A stretch of 41,351 bases of DNA, taken from positions 1 through 41,351 of the forward strand of contig NZ_BAOG01000132.1 of NCBI RefSeq assembly GCF_000400365.1, written 5' to 3'. Source of the stretch: Vibrio jasicida CAIM 1864 = LMG 25398 (GTDB lineage Bacteria; Pseudomonadota; Gammaproteobacteria; Enterobacterales; Vibrionaceae). The notes beneath the pieces were generated by a model, which saw only the letters and a program-made list of their open reading frames with translations, was not told the origin of the DNA and ran no database searches. A program made the position numbers and the translations under genes. Below, piece by piece: positions 16,780 to 24,443 of this stretch. Position 1 is the stretch's first letter, and each line of letters opens with the position of its first letter.

Positions 16780-17664
16780 ATGGATTTAAAAACTCTCCCA
16801 GCTCTAACCGTGCTATCTGATAACGTCACTATTGTCGAAGTTGATCAGGTTAAAGTCGTTCGCGTTATTCATGAGAAAGCAACGGCAGGTATCGCACTAC
16901 ACGGTGGTCATGTCGTTTCGTTTACACCAGCAGGCCAAGAAGACCTAATCTGGATGAGCGAAAAAGCAATCTTTGATGGCAAAGCGGCACTTCGTGGTGG
17001 TATTCCTGTTTGTTGGCCTTGGTTTGGCCGCATCGCAGCGCCAGCTCATGGTTTTGCGCGCACAGCAGAATGGGAATTGGTTGAACATCGTGAGAACGAC
17101 AACGGCGTGATCGTCGAACTTGCTCTCTTCCCAACCGAAGAAACTCACGACATCTGGCCACATATGTTTGATGCTCGTCTTGTTGTTGAAATCAGCGACG
17201 AGCTAAAAGTGACATTGAAAGTCACCAACATTGATGATGCAGAGTGGACATTCTCAGGTGCACTACACACATATCTAAACGTTGGTGATATCAAACAAGC
17301 ACAAACAACAGGTATGGGACCTGAGTACATCGACAGCTTAAAAGAAGGTGAAATCTGCCAAGGTGGTGATGTCCTTCAACTAACTGATACCATCGACCGT
17401 GTTTACACTCAGCCAGAAGCGCAAATCTTGGTGAAAGACCCTGTGTTAGATCGCACGTTGAGCGTTGAAAACCAAGGCCATAACTCAGCAGTATTGTGGA
17501 ATCCTTGGGCACAAGGCGCACAAGGCATGGGTGACATGGCAGACAATGGCTACGAAACCATGATATGTGTGGAATCGACAGTGCATGCGCCAAGTATCGA
17601 GCAAGGCAAGACGTTACAGCCAGGTGAGACACATGAACTTATCACTGTGATTTCAGCGCAGTAA
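16780..17664 (+). CDS. yeaD: D-hexose-6-phosphate mutarotase (YeaD type)
   Basis: The 294-residue protein equals E. coli YeaD in length. It carries the aldose-1-epimerase-type motifs GGHVVSFTPAGQEDLIWMS, GGIPVCWPWFGR and AHGFARTAEWEL, and a late VLWNPWAQGAQGMGDM segment. It interconverts the alpha and beta anomers of glucose-6-phosphate and related hexose phosphates. AGGAAG lies 7 bases before the ATG. It follows gapA as in E. coli, with a strong terminator in between. Confidence 0.94.
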   Translation: MDLKTLPALTVLSDNVTIVEVDQVKVVRVIHEKATAGIALHGGHVVSFTPAGQEDLIWMSEKAIFDGKAALRGGIPVCWPWFGRIAAPAHGFARTAEWELVEHRENDNGVIVELALFPTEETHDIWPHMFDARLVVEISDELKVTLKVTNIDDAEWTFSGALHTYLNVGDIKQAQTTGMGPEYIDSLKEGEICQGGDVLQLTDTIDRVYTQPEAQILVKDPVLDRTLSVENQGHNSAVLWNPWAQGAQGMGDMADNGYETMICVESTVHAPSIEQGKTLQPGETHELITVISAQ

Positions 17665-17672
17665 TACAGTTT

Positions 17673-17699
17673 AAAGGCCGGTTCTCCCGGCCTTTTTTT
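17673..17699 (+). terminator. intrinsic terminator of yeaD
   Basis: The stem AAAGGCCGG/CCGGCCTTT with a short loop is followed by a run of seven T, nine bases past the yeaD stop. Confidence 0.93.
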
Positions 17700-17777
17700 A
17701 CATTTCCAAAGCACAACACAAGAATCACTCATGCCATACTAAGTCCAACCAAAACGAGTCGAGATAATGGTGTAACG

Positions 17778-18125
17778 ATGAAATACCGCATTTATTCAAT
17801 ATCGCTTCTTACGGGCTTATTGTTTGGCTGTGCCAACACTGAGGTCTCGTTACAAGCCGAAAAGAACGTCGCCGAATACAAGCAATTGTCTCCAACACGA
17901 TATCAAGTCTATTGCCCCACCGGAATCTGCCGCTTCCAAGTTTCCGCGAACCAGAAAACGGCAATAAGCATTGAGATGTTCTATGCCGAAAATAAACCGT
18001 TCAAGAAGATTGAGGGGCTGACCTACGACAATCAAAATCAATATCCGGCGTCGAATGTTTTTACTCTTCCCGTAAAATCAGACAACGAGAGAATATCTGT
18101 GCAAGTCATCGACTATTACAGATAA
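17778..18125 (+). CDS. small hypothetical lipoprotein, 115 residues
   Basis: MKYRIYSISLLTGLLFGC is a lipoprotein signal with the lipidated Cys at 18. The residue after Cys is Ala, so sorting to the outer membrane is expected. The mature part (about 98 residues) has a Cys pair in YCPTGICRF, likely a disulfide, and a beta-rich composition. The family is not recognised. It ends only 10 bases before the end of the convergent nucleoside hydrolase gene, so there is no room for a hairpin terminator between them. Confidence 0.8.
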   Translation: MKYRIYSISLLTGLLFGCANTEVSLQAEKNVAEYKQLSPTRYQVYCPTGICRFQVSANQKTAISIEMFYAENKPFKKIEGLTYDNQNQYPASNVFTLPVKSDNERISVQVIDYYR

Positions 18126-18135
18126 CCCCACTCCG

Positions 18136-19104
18136 TTATCGCTTTGAATAACGAATAATCGATTCTCGATACAGTGAAAGCAGTGTATCGCTTTTCACAC
18201 CGACCCCAACGTTTTGCGCGGAGAAAGCACTCCACTCATCGTGCATGTATTTGCGTTGATCCGTTTTCTGAATCGTCATCCCTTCGGCAGGCCCATCAGT
18301 CACCACTCGGACGGCACCACTGCGCAAAGTAAACAGCTCAGGATCAATAACATACGCAATCGCAGAAGGATCATGGACATGGCAACCATCCATTCCAACC
18401 TTCTCGGAGTAAAACTTCAAATAGTAGCGGCTCACATCCCAAATGAACTGCCCTACTTCTCCCGCATCCTCTCGCAGTTGGTCTAGGTATTGCCCCGTAA
18501 AGAAGCTCTCTTCCGTAACATCCAAACCGATGATAACGACTGGCCATGAAGCCGTGAATACCTTATCGGCGGCATGAGGGTCGTCATGAATGTTTGCTTC
18601 CGCAAATGGCGTAACATTGCCTCGATGATCGTTTTCACCAAAAGCGCCGCCCATTACAACCACTTCCTTAACCAAGTTAACGATTTCTGGGTCTGCTTCC
18701 AAAGCGAGCGCAAGGTTAGTTAAAGGGCCCACGGCCACCAAGGTGATTTCTCCCGGTTCTGCTCTAACGCTGTCGATGATGAACTGATAGGCAGACGTAT
18801 CAATGGCACTTACATCCAGTGCGCTCGGCGCTTTCACATCACCAAAACCAGCTTCACCGTGCACGACAACCGTTGCTCCAACTGGCGCTTTTATTAAGGG
18901 CTTATCCGCACCTTTCGCAACCAAGGCTTTCATACCAAACTTCTGTTTTAGGTAAAGGGCGTTTTGCGTCGCGTTGTCTATCGTTGCATTGCCATAAACG
19001 GTTGTAATGGCCATAAGGTCGATATCAGGATGGGCTTCAGCAAAAAGAATGGCCATCGCATCATCGATGCCAGGATCAGTGTCTAGGATGATTTTCTTTG
19101 TCAT
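18136..19104 (-). CDS. nucleoside hydrolase (IunH family)
   Basis: From the ATG at 19104 the protein is 322 residues and begins MTKKIILDTDPGIDDAMAIL. DTDPGIDD is the calcium-binding, catalytic signature of inosine-uridine nucleoside N-ribohydrolases. A second metal-site segment, CHVHDPSAIAYVIDP, lies near residue 240. It cleaves ribonucleosides to base and ribose; specificity (RihA/B/C-like) cannot be settled by eye. A longer frame to 19140 is rejected because AGAAG lies upstream of the 19104 ATG and the family starts at MxxKIILDTDPG. Confidence 0.93.
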   Translation of the reverse strand: MTKKIILDTDPGIDDAMAILFAEAHPDIDLMAITTVYGNATIDNATQNALYLKQKFGMKALVAKGADKPLIKAPVGATVVVHGEAGFGDVKAPSALDVSAIDTSAYQFIIDSVRAEPGEITLVAVGPLTNLALALEADPEIVNLVKEVVVMGGAFGENDHRGNVTPFAEANIHDDPHAADKVFTASWPVVIIGLDVTEESFFTGQYLDQLREDAGEVGQFIWDVSRYYLKFYSEKVGMDGCHVHDPSAIAYVIDPELFTLRSGAVRVVTDGPAEGMTIQKTDQRKYMHDEWSAFSAQNVGVGVKSDTLLSLYRESIIRYSKR

Positions 19105-19419
19105 ATCAGCTTCTATTAAACGCTTGTAAAGCCCCAACAATACCTATAAAAAACAAGGATAAACGTGACCAAAGCCGAAGGTATGAGCTTTCTTTTAGTC
19201 GCTGCTCCTTACTATTGCTTCAACCAAACAAATGAAACTTTCGCCCACTAGTATCAAATTCATTGGTGGCTCAACTTACTCAACCTTATTTGGTCATTCC
19301 ATTTCTGCAATAAAATCACCCAGTCAGCGGTCATTTGTTATCTAAGCTATTGGTTGTTCTTATTTTTGACAATTAACTTAATAAATATCAAAAAAACTCG
19401 TCATATAAATCGCTAGCAT
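19105..19419. other. intergenic region between divergent genes
   Basis: About 315 bases hold the promoters of the nucleoside hydrolase (minus) and the chemoreceptor (plus). I see no gene, RNA or strong repeat, apart from the flagellar-type -10 element listed next. Confidence 0.5.
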
Positions 19420-19427
19420 GCCGATAC
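19420..19427 (+). promoter_or_regulatory. possible sigma-28 (FliA) -10 element of the chemoreceptor gene
   Basis: GCCGATAC matches the FliA -10 consensus GCCGATAA at 7 of 8 positions, 40 bases before the chemoreceptor ATG. The -35 side at the normal spacing (TCATATAA) is a poor match to TAAAGTTT, so the call rests on the -10 and the kind of gene. Confidence 0.4.
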
Positions 19428-19467
19428 AACATTTATAACATCTATCAATAATCAGGAAAGACACTAC

Positions 19468-21504
19468 ATGCTAGACAAATATCGGAATCAAAGTGTCGGT
19501 TTTCAGCTCAAGCTGGTCATCACACTGTGTCTGCTTATTGCATTTTCAAGCATTGCTGCGCTTGTTTATCAAAACGCTTCAAACGTACTTTTAGAAAACA
19601 CGCTGAAAGAACATCAATCTAAAGTGGAATCGATGGCAAAAACCATTGCAGGCCAGTTCAATGCTTATCTGCACACGGCAGAAGTTTTGGAATCAACCTT
19701 CCGTAATGGTTATTTAGCGGGCGTCTATGTCGAGAGTTACAACGTCGACTTTCAAGGTTACCAAGTACCAAACATCACCCAATACAGCGAAAGCTTGATT
19801 GGTGACACTAAGTTAGTTGATAGCTTCACTCGTGACACTGGCGCTGTTGCGACCCTGTTTGCTCCAATGGGCAACGACTTCATTCGCGTCGCTACTTCAC
19901 TAAAAGATCCTCAAGGTAAAAGAGCACTTGGCACTACATTGGGGCTTAACCACCCGGGTTACCAAAAGCTTAAAAACGGCCAACCTTACTATGCGCAAAT
20001 CAAACTTTATGGTGAGCGCTACATCACCTACTACGCACCTTTAAAAGACGCGAATGGTAAGGTCAACGGTATCTCATTCATTGGTTTACCTGTTGAGCGC
20101 GCGACCCAAGATCTATTCAGCTCGCTACAAAGCGTAAAATGGGGTGACACTGGTTACACCATTATTCTGGATAACGAAAAAGACAACCAAGGTCACTACC
20201 TTCTTCACCCAAAACACGAAGAGAGCGATCCACCGATTCAAGAAGTGTCTGACTACAACGGTAACAAGCCTTTCTACCAACTTTTTGAACAGGAAAGTGG
20301 CTTAATACGCTACCCATTTGAATACCAAGGCACCGTGGGAGAAAAGTACCTCGTTTACACTCAAGTACCAGGTTGGAATTGGAAACTCTTAGGTGGCACT
20401 TTCATCAATGAAGTCACCAAAGGCAGCCAAGCTTTACTTCAACTGATTGCGACGATTTCTCTAATTGTGGCAGCGGCAACTTTTGTGGTGCTTACGCTTG
20501 TTCTTAACCGAACGCTAAATCCACTCACCGTTTTGAATGGCTATATGAACCGTTTAGCAAAAGGTGAAGTGAGTATTGATATTCCGGCTTCAGGTAAAGC
20601 ATCGAAAAACGAAATCGTTAACTTGAACAACGGCGTTGCCAATATGGCGGGACAACTGAACGAGTTGGTTGGTCAAATTCGCTCAACTAGCGACCAAGTT
20701 GAAAGTAACTCGACCAGCGTTGTGGATGATGCAAACCGCAACCTCATGCAATCGGATCTTCAACAAGAGCAGGTAGAGCAAGTGGTGACTGCAATTGAAG
20801 AGATGGCTTCGTCTGCTCAATCTGTCGCTCAGCAAGTTGAGCAAATTGCCGAAAATGTGCGCTCTGCAAACACTGATAGCCAATCAGGTCTCGAAGTCGT
20901 TGAAGGCGTTTGTATTGATGTGGCTCAGCTAAACGACCAAATCGACCAATCTGCGGCAGCTATCGAGCAAGTGAACCGTGACAGCGAAAGCATCCAAACC
21001 GTGACGAAAATGATTGATGAGATCGCAGAGCAAACCAACCTACTTGCGCTTAACGCAGCAATTGAGGCTGCACGTGCCGGTGAACAAGGCCGTGGCTTTG
21101 CTGTAGTGGCAGACGAAGTGCGAACGCTTGCTCATCGTACTCAGACCTCCGTGAAAGATGTCGTAGAGATCATCGAGAAGCTTAAAGGCTCCACCAGCAA
21201 TGCCGTAAGCATGATGACGGAAAGCCAGCAAAACGCGAATAAGGTATTGGATAAAGCACAAGAAGCAGGCACCGCGCTGGAAGCTATTGCAGGACAAGTT
21301 CAGTCCATTGCTTCTCAAGCCGATGCTATTGCTGCAACCTCAGAAGAACAAGCTCAAGTTTCTCAAGAGATTGCCGCAAACGCGCACTCTATTAGCGAAT
21401 TGAACCGCGAAAGCCGTGATACCAGCGCTAAAACATCGCAAAGCGCAACCGAGCTACAGCACCAAGCACAAAACTTAAAACAGCAAGTGGATTTCTTCCA
21501 CTAA
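19468..21504 (+). CDS. methyl-accepting chemotaxis protein with Cache domain
   Basis: The 678-residue transmembrane chemoreceptor has a first membrane segment at about 14-36, a periplasmic region of about 290 residues with Cache_3-Cache_2-like features (GTTLGLNHPGYQKLKNGQPYY, then YITYYAPLKDANGKVNGISF), and a second membrane segment near 330-350. A HAMP linker follows, then the signalling domain with the hallmark EIAEQTNLLALNAAIEAARA and GRGFAVVADEVRTLAHRT. It should sense a small ligand and signal through CheW/CheA; the ligand is unknown. There is no CheB/CheR-binding pentapeptide at the C-terminus (QQVDFFH). AGGAAAG lies 9 bases before the ATG. Confidence 0.95.
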   Translation: MLDKYRNQSVGFQLKLVITLCLLIAFSSIAALVYQNASNVLLENTLKEHQSKVESMAKTIAGQFNAYLHTAEVLESTFRNGYLAGVYVESYNVDFQGYQVPNITQYSESLIGDTKLVDSFTRDTGAVATLFAPMGNDFIRVATSLKDPQGKRALGTTLGLNHPGYQKLKNGQPYYAQIKLYGERYITYYAPLKDANGKVNGISFIGLPVERATQDLFSSLQSVKWGDTGYTIILDNEKDNQGHYLLHPKHEESDPPIQEVSDYNGNKPFYQLFEQESGLIRYPFEYQGTVGEKYLVYTQVPGWNWKLLGGTFINEVTKGSQALLQLIATISLIVAAATFVVLTLVLNRTLNPLTVLNGYMNRLAKGEVSIDIPASGKASKNEIVNLNNGVANMAGQLNELVGQIRSTSDQVESNSTSVVDDANRNLMQSDLQQEQVEQVVTAIEEMASSAQSVAQQVEQIAENVRSANTDSQSGLEVVEGVCIDVAQLNDQIDQSAAAIEQVNRDSESIQTVTKMIDEIAEQTNLLALNAAIEAARAGEQGRGFAVVADEVRTLAHRTQTSVKDVVEIIEKLKGSTSNAVSMMTESQQNANKVLDKAQEAGTALEAIAGQVQSIASQADAIAATSEEQAQVSQEIAANAHSISELNRESRDTSAKTSQSATELQHQAQNLKQQVDFFH

Positions 21505-21523
21505 CCCTCCAATAAAACCGATG

Positions 21524-21550
21524 AAAGAGCCGATAATTCGGCTCTTTTTT
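21524..21550 (+). terminator. intrinsic terminator of the chemoreceptor gene
   Basis: The stem AAAGAGCCG/CGGCTCTTT with a short AT loop is followed by T to 21550, 20 bases past the stop. Confidence 0.92.
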
Positions 21551-21613
21551 GTTTCGCTTGCAGCATCCCTTTTTGATAGAATTTGCCGCCCTACTTCCTG
21601 TCCAGAGATCGTC

Positions 21614-22456
21614 ATGAACTATCAATGTCCTCTATGTCACCAACCTCTTGAGCTAACAGCAAAGACGTTTAAGTGTGAAAACAACCATCAGTTTGATTTA
21701 GCAAAAGAAGGCTACGTCAACTTGATGCCAGCGCACCACAAACGCTCAAAAGATCCAGGTGATAACAAAGAGATGATGCAAGCACGTCGTCGCTTTTTAG
21801 AAGGCAATCATTACGATCCGATGCGCCAAGAAGTGGCAAGCCTATGTGCCAAATACACCGAAGACACAAGCCATCAATTGTTGGATATTGGTTGCGGCGA
21901 AGGCTACTACACAGACCAAGTTCAGCAGTCTCTGCATTCACAAAATGAAGAAGCGACGGTGTATGGTCTAGATATTTCTAAAGTCGCCATTCGTTTCGCC
22001 TCTAAGCGCTACCCAAATTGCGATTTCAGCGTGGCATCAAGCCATCGCTTGCCGTTTGCAGAGCAATCTCTAGACGCGATTTTACGTATCTACGCTCCGT
22101 GTAAAGCAGAAGAGCTACAACGTGTGATTAAAGATAACGGTGTTGTTATCACAGTCACGCCAGCAGGCCGTCATTTGTACCAGTTCCGTGAACGTATCTA
22201 CCAAGAGATACGCTTGCACAACGAAGAGCCCGAGAACATTGAAGGGTTCGAACTTGAGCATCAACAAAAGCTCAACTACACCATGGACTTAAAAGACGGC
22301 GTCGCATTCGACCTACTGCAAATGACACCATTCGCATGGAAAGCCAGCGACGAGCTTCGCGAAGAGCTAAAGTCATCTACACTTTTCCAATGTGAGGCTG
22401 ACTTTATGTTGCGCGTTTACCGTAAGAAATCGAATCAATCTGAGAATGAAGCATAA
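21614..22456 (+). CDS. rlmA: 23S rRNA (guanine-745-N1)-methyltransferase
   Basis: From the ATG at 21614 the protein is 280 residues, beginning MNYQCPLCHQPL. The N-terminal zinc site CPLC...CENNH, the segment AKEGYVNLMPAHHKRSKDPG and the SAM-binding LDIGCGEGYYT (about 88-98) match E. coli RlmA (RrmA). It methylates N1 of G745 of 23S rRNA. The upstream in-frame extension to 21521 overlaps the chemoreceptor terminator and is rejected. Confidence 0.94.
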   Translation: MNYQCPLCHQPLELTAKTFKCENNHQFDLAKEGYVNLMPAHHKRSKDPGDNKEMMQARRRFLEGNHYDPMRQEVASLCAKYTEDTSHQLLDIGCGEGYYTDQVQQSLHSQNEEATVYGLDISKVAIRFASKRYPNCDFSVASSHRLPFAEQSLDAILRIYAPCKAEELQRVIKDNGVVITVTPAGRHLYQFRERIYQEIRLHNEEPENIEGFELEHQQKLNYTMDLKDGVAFDLLQMTPFAWKASDELREELKSSTLFQCEADFMLRVYRKKSNQSENEA

Positions 22457-22464
22457 AATGTAAC

Positions 22465-22483
22465 GCTAATTATTCTCATTACC
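22465..22483. promoter_or_regulatory. Fur-like box upstream of chaN
   Basis: Read on the minus strand, GGTAATGAGAATAATTAGC agrees with the 19-base Fur consensus at 15 of 19 positions. It lies 58-76 bases before the chaN start. Fur control of an iron/haem-linked lipoprotein gene fits; binding is inferred. Confidence 0.6.
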
Positions 22484-22498
22484 ATTGATTCATTTATC

Positions 22499-22539
22499 AG
22501 CCTCCATTAATATCATTCGGACATTTTTGGAGGCTTTTT
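22499..22539 (+). terminator. rlmA terminator hairpin that overlaps the chaN ribosome site
   Basis: AGCCTCCA (22499-22506) pairs perfectly with TGGAGGCT (22528-22535), which is followed by T to 22539. GGAGG in the right arm is also the ribosome site of chaN, whose ATG is at 22541. The hairpin may therefore end rlmA transcripts, attenuate chaN transcription, or hide the chaN ribosome site. Confidence 0.65.
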
Positions 22540-22540
22540 A

Positions 22541-23488
22541 ATGCGCTTTTCTACACTAAGTCTGATTTTTGCAGGCTTGCTTACTGGTTGTGCTTCAAAT
22601 GCACCGACCGTTCCCAACGCCGCAACTGACGACGTAACCAGTTTCTACGACTACCAGCTTCATGCACCTTCCGGTGAAGCCATCTCAGTCAATCAGCTAA
22701 CCCCAGCCCTACAACAAGCCGATGTAATTTTGATTGGCGAATGGCACACGCACGCAGGTATTCACCGTTTCCAGACTGACATGCTAAAGCAGTTGTCTTC
22801 TACTAGTCGTCCTCTTGCGCTTTCAATGGAGCAGGTCACACGCGACAAGCAAGCAATCTTAGATTCATACTTAAACGGCGAAATTGGTGAGCAATACTTT
22901 ATGAAGCAAAGTAATGCTTGGCCAAACTACGAAAGTGATTACCGCCCGCTGGTTGAGTTTGCCAAGCAAGCTGATATTCCCGTGATTGCCGCAAATGCGC
23001 CGAAAAATATTGTGCGTTGCATTGGCCGCCAAGGCATCGATTACTTAGAGAAGCTCGACAGTGATGAGCGCAGTTTTGTCGCGGACGAAGTCAACACCGC
23101 AAACAGCCCATACAAAGAGAGGTTCATGGCATCCATGCACCACGGCAAGCCAGAACAAACTGAGAAGCAATATGCAGCTCAGGTAACATGGGATGAAACC
23201 ATGGCAGAATCCATCGTCAAATACCTAGAGCAACACCCAGGTACTCAAGTGGTTCACGTCGCGGGCAAATTCCATACTGAAGGCGGTTTAGGGACAGCGG
23301 CTTCTATCTTGAATCGTAACCCAGATTTAAACGTTGTCGTCATTACCCCTACTGCGGACATTACTGCAGACGGTTCGGATTACCAACTAGAAGTCCTTGC
23401 GCCACCGGTGCGTTACGTACAAGACGCAAACCGCATGGCTGCGTACAAGCACCTTGCTAAGCGTAATAGCGATCTTCAATGTAAGTAA
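22541..23488 (+). CDS. ChaN-family haem/iron-linked lipoprotein
   Basis: The 315-residue precursor has a lipoprotein signal MRFSTLSLIFAGLLTGC (Cys17), followed by Ala-Ser, so outer-membrane sorting is expected. ADVILIGEWHTHAGIHRFQ is the ChaN (DUF399) hallmark, with PLALSMEQV, the PVIAANAPKNIVR segment and GTQVVHVAGKFHTEGG. Campylobacter ChaN binds haem and is iron-regulated. A Fur-like box upstream supports a role in iron or haem acquisition here. The ribosome site GGAGG is strong but lies in the right arm of a terminator-like hairpin. A long hairpin terminator follows, so it is a single-gene unit. Confidence 0.9.
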   Translation: MRFSTLSLIFAGLLTGCASNAPTVPNAATDDVTSFYDYQLHAPSGEAISVNQLTPALQQADVILIGEWHTHAGIHRFQTDMLKQLSSTSRPLALSMEQVTRDKQAILDSYLNGEIGEQYFMKQSNAWPNYESDYRPLVEFAKQADIPVIAANAPKNIVRCIGRQGIDYLEKLDSDERSFVADEVNTANSPYKERFMASMHHGKPEQTEKQYAAQVTWDETMAESIVKYLEQHPGTQVVHVAGKFHTEGGLGTAASILNRNPDLNVVVITPTADITADGSDYQLEVLAPPVRYVQDANRMAAYKHLAKRNSDLQCK

Positions 23489-23516
23489 TCAGAAAAATCC
23501 GACCACGACTTAAGAT

Positions 23517-23583
23517 AAATAGGTCTGCTTTTTGCTAGCTATTCTAGATATACATAGAAAGCGGCAAAAACAGACCTATTTTT
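23517..23583 (+). terminator. long hairpin terminator of chaN
   Basis: AAATAGGTCTG (23517-23527) pairs perfectly with CAGACCTATTT (23571-23581). An inner TTTTTGC/GCAAAAA extends the stem past a one-base bulge, and T follows to 23583. Confidence 0.85.
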
Positions 23584-23639
23584 GTATTTGATTGATTCAA
23601 GAAATAGCCTTTGCCGTCGATATAGGGATAACTGCTTTT

Positions 23640-23906
23640 TATACCCAAGTAACCTCGAGATGCTAGGTTCAGCGAGAATGACTTGGTTTGTAGACGCGGC
23701 GGCGATTTAAAGGTTTGGTGGATCCAAATCAAGAATCGACAACAAAGTATACAAGCCAAGTCAACTCGCCCTTCGGGAGCGTGTCATTGACCCAATTTCT
23801 GCGTCAAACAACTTGGAAAGAGCCAGCTATTACGCTGCGTTGTTTTCCTTGACCTCGAATCAATGACAACGCTCTGAATCCTGCATCTTGAAGTCACTTG
23901 GGTATA
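23640..23906. mobile_element. MITE-like element with degenerate terminal inverted repeats
   Basis: The 267-bp stretch begins TATACCCAAGTAACCTCGAG and ends with the complement of TATACCCAAGTGACTTCAAG. The similarity of the two ends continues inward for about 35 bases and then fades. It contains no convincing gene and sits between two gene units. Such short elements with TATACCCAAGT ends are common between Vibrio genes. No clear target duplication is visible beyond the terminal TA, so mobility is inferred from form only. Confidence 0.65.
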
Positions 23907-23948
23907 CCTGCACTCATAAAGGAGTGTCGTTGTTCGAAGGGGTAACAG

Positions 23949-24323
23949 ATGAATCCAGTAGGAAGCAATTCAGTCAACCGTCAATCGGTTTATAGTAATG
24001 CAGCACAGCAAAATAACCGAGACCAAGCGAAAGTGGCTGAACAAAGTGCCAATGCCGCACCATTAAAGGTCGACCAAAATACGGTCACGCTGTCCTCTGA
24101 AGGGAAAGCCTTACTCGTCGCATTACAACAGATTGATCACGAGAGCAAAAAGGTGGAAGCCGAAAATAAGACCGTTGGTGACAAAGTCGAATCTTTCGCT
24201 CATGGCGCACTCGGGATGGATCACCCAGATACGATTGAAGAAGAGGATGATGGCTCATACTCTGCTGGTCAATATTTGTCTGCGGCATTGACCGTTGGTG
24301 GCATTATTCTCGCTCTTGTTTAA
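23949..24323 (+). CDS. small hypothetical protein with C-terminal membrane anchor, 124 residues
   Basis: The protein has a Gln/Asn/Ala-rich, probably unstructured N-terminal third. It continues with a DQNTVTLSSEGKALL segment like those in small motility-linked proteins, a charged helix (IDHESKKVEAENKTVGDKV), an acidic EEEDD patch and a hydrophobic end (YLSAALTVGGIILALV). This looks like a tail-anchored or single-pass protein with its N-terminus in the cytoplasm. I do not recognise a named family. A ribosome site (GGGG) lies 8 bases upstream. It sits directly after the MITE-like element and may depend on a promoter near the element's right end. Confidence 0.7.
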   Translation: MNPVGSNSVNRQSVYSNAAQQNNRDQAKVAEQSANAAPLKVDQNTVTLSSEGKALLVALQQIDHESKKVEAENKTVGDKVESFAHGALGMDHPDTIEEEDDGSYSAGQYLSAALTVGGIILALV

Positions 24324-24443
24324 AATATCGCCTTAAATTATTGGTTAAAAAAGAGTTTTTTCCGTTACGACAACCATCCTCATTTGAACACTGTTTTTAC
24401 CCAAGTCCATAATGGATAACTATTCATTAACGGACGATGAACT

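Noticed and set aside
23544..23759. 71-codon minus-strand frame over the chaN terminator and MITE left end
   Set aside because: It lies across a terminator hairpin and an inverted repeat, with no ribosome site and no protein-like composition.
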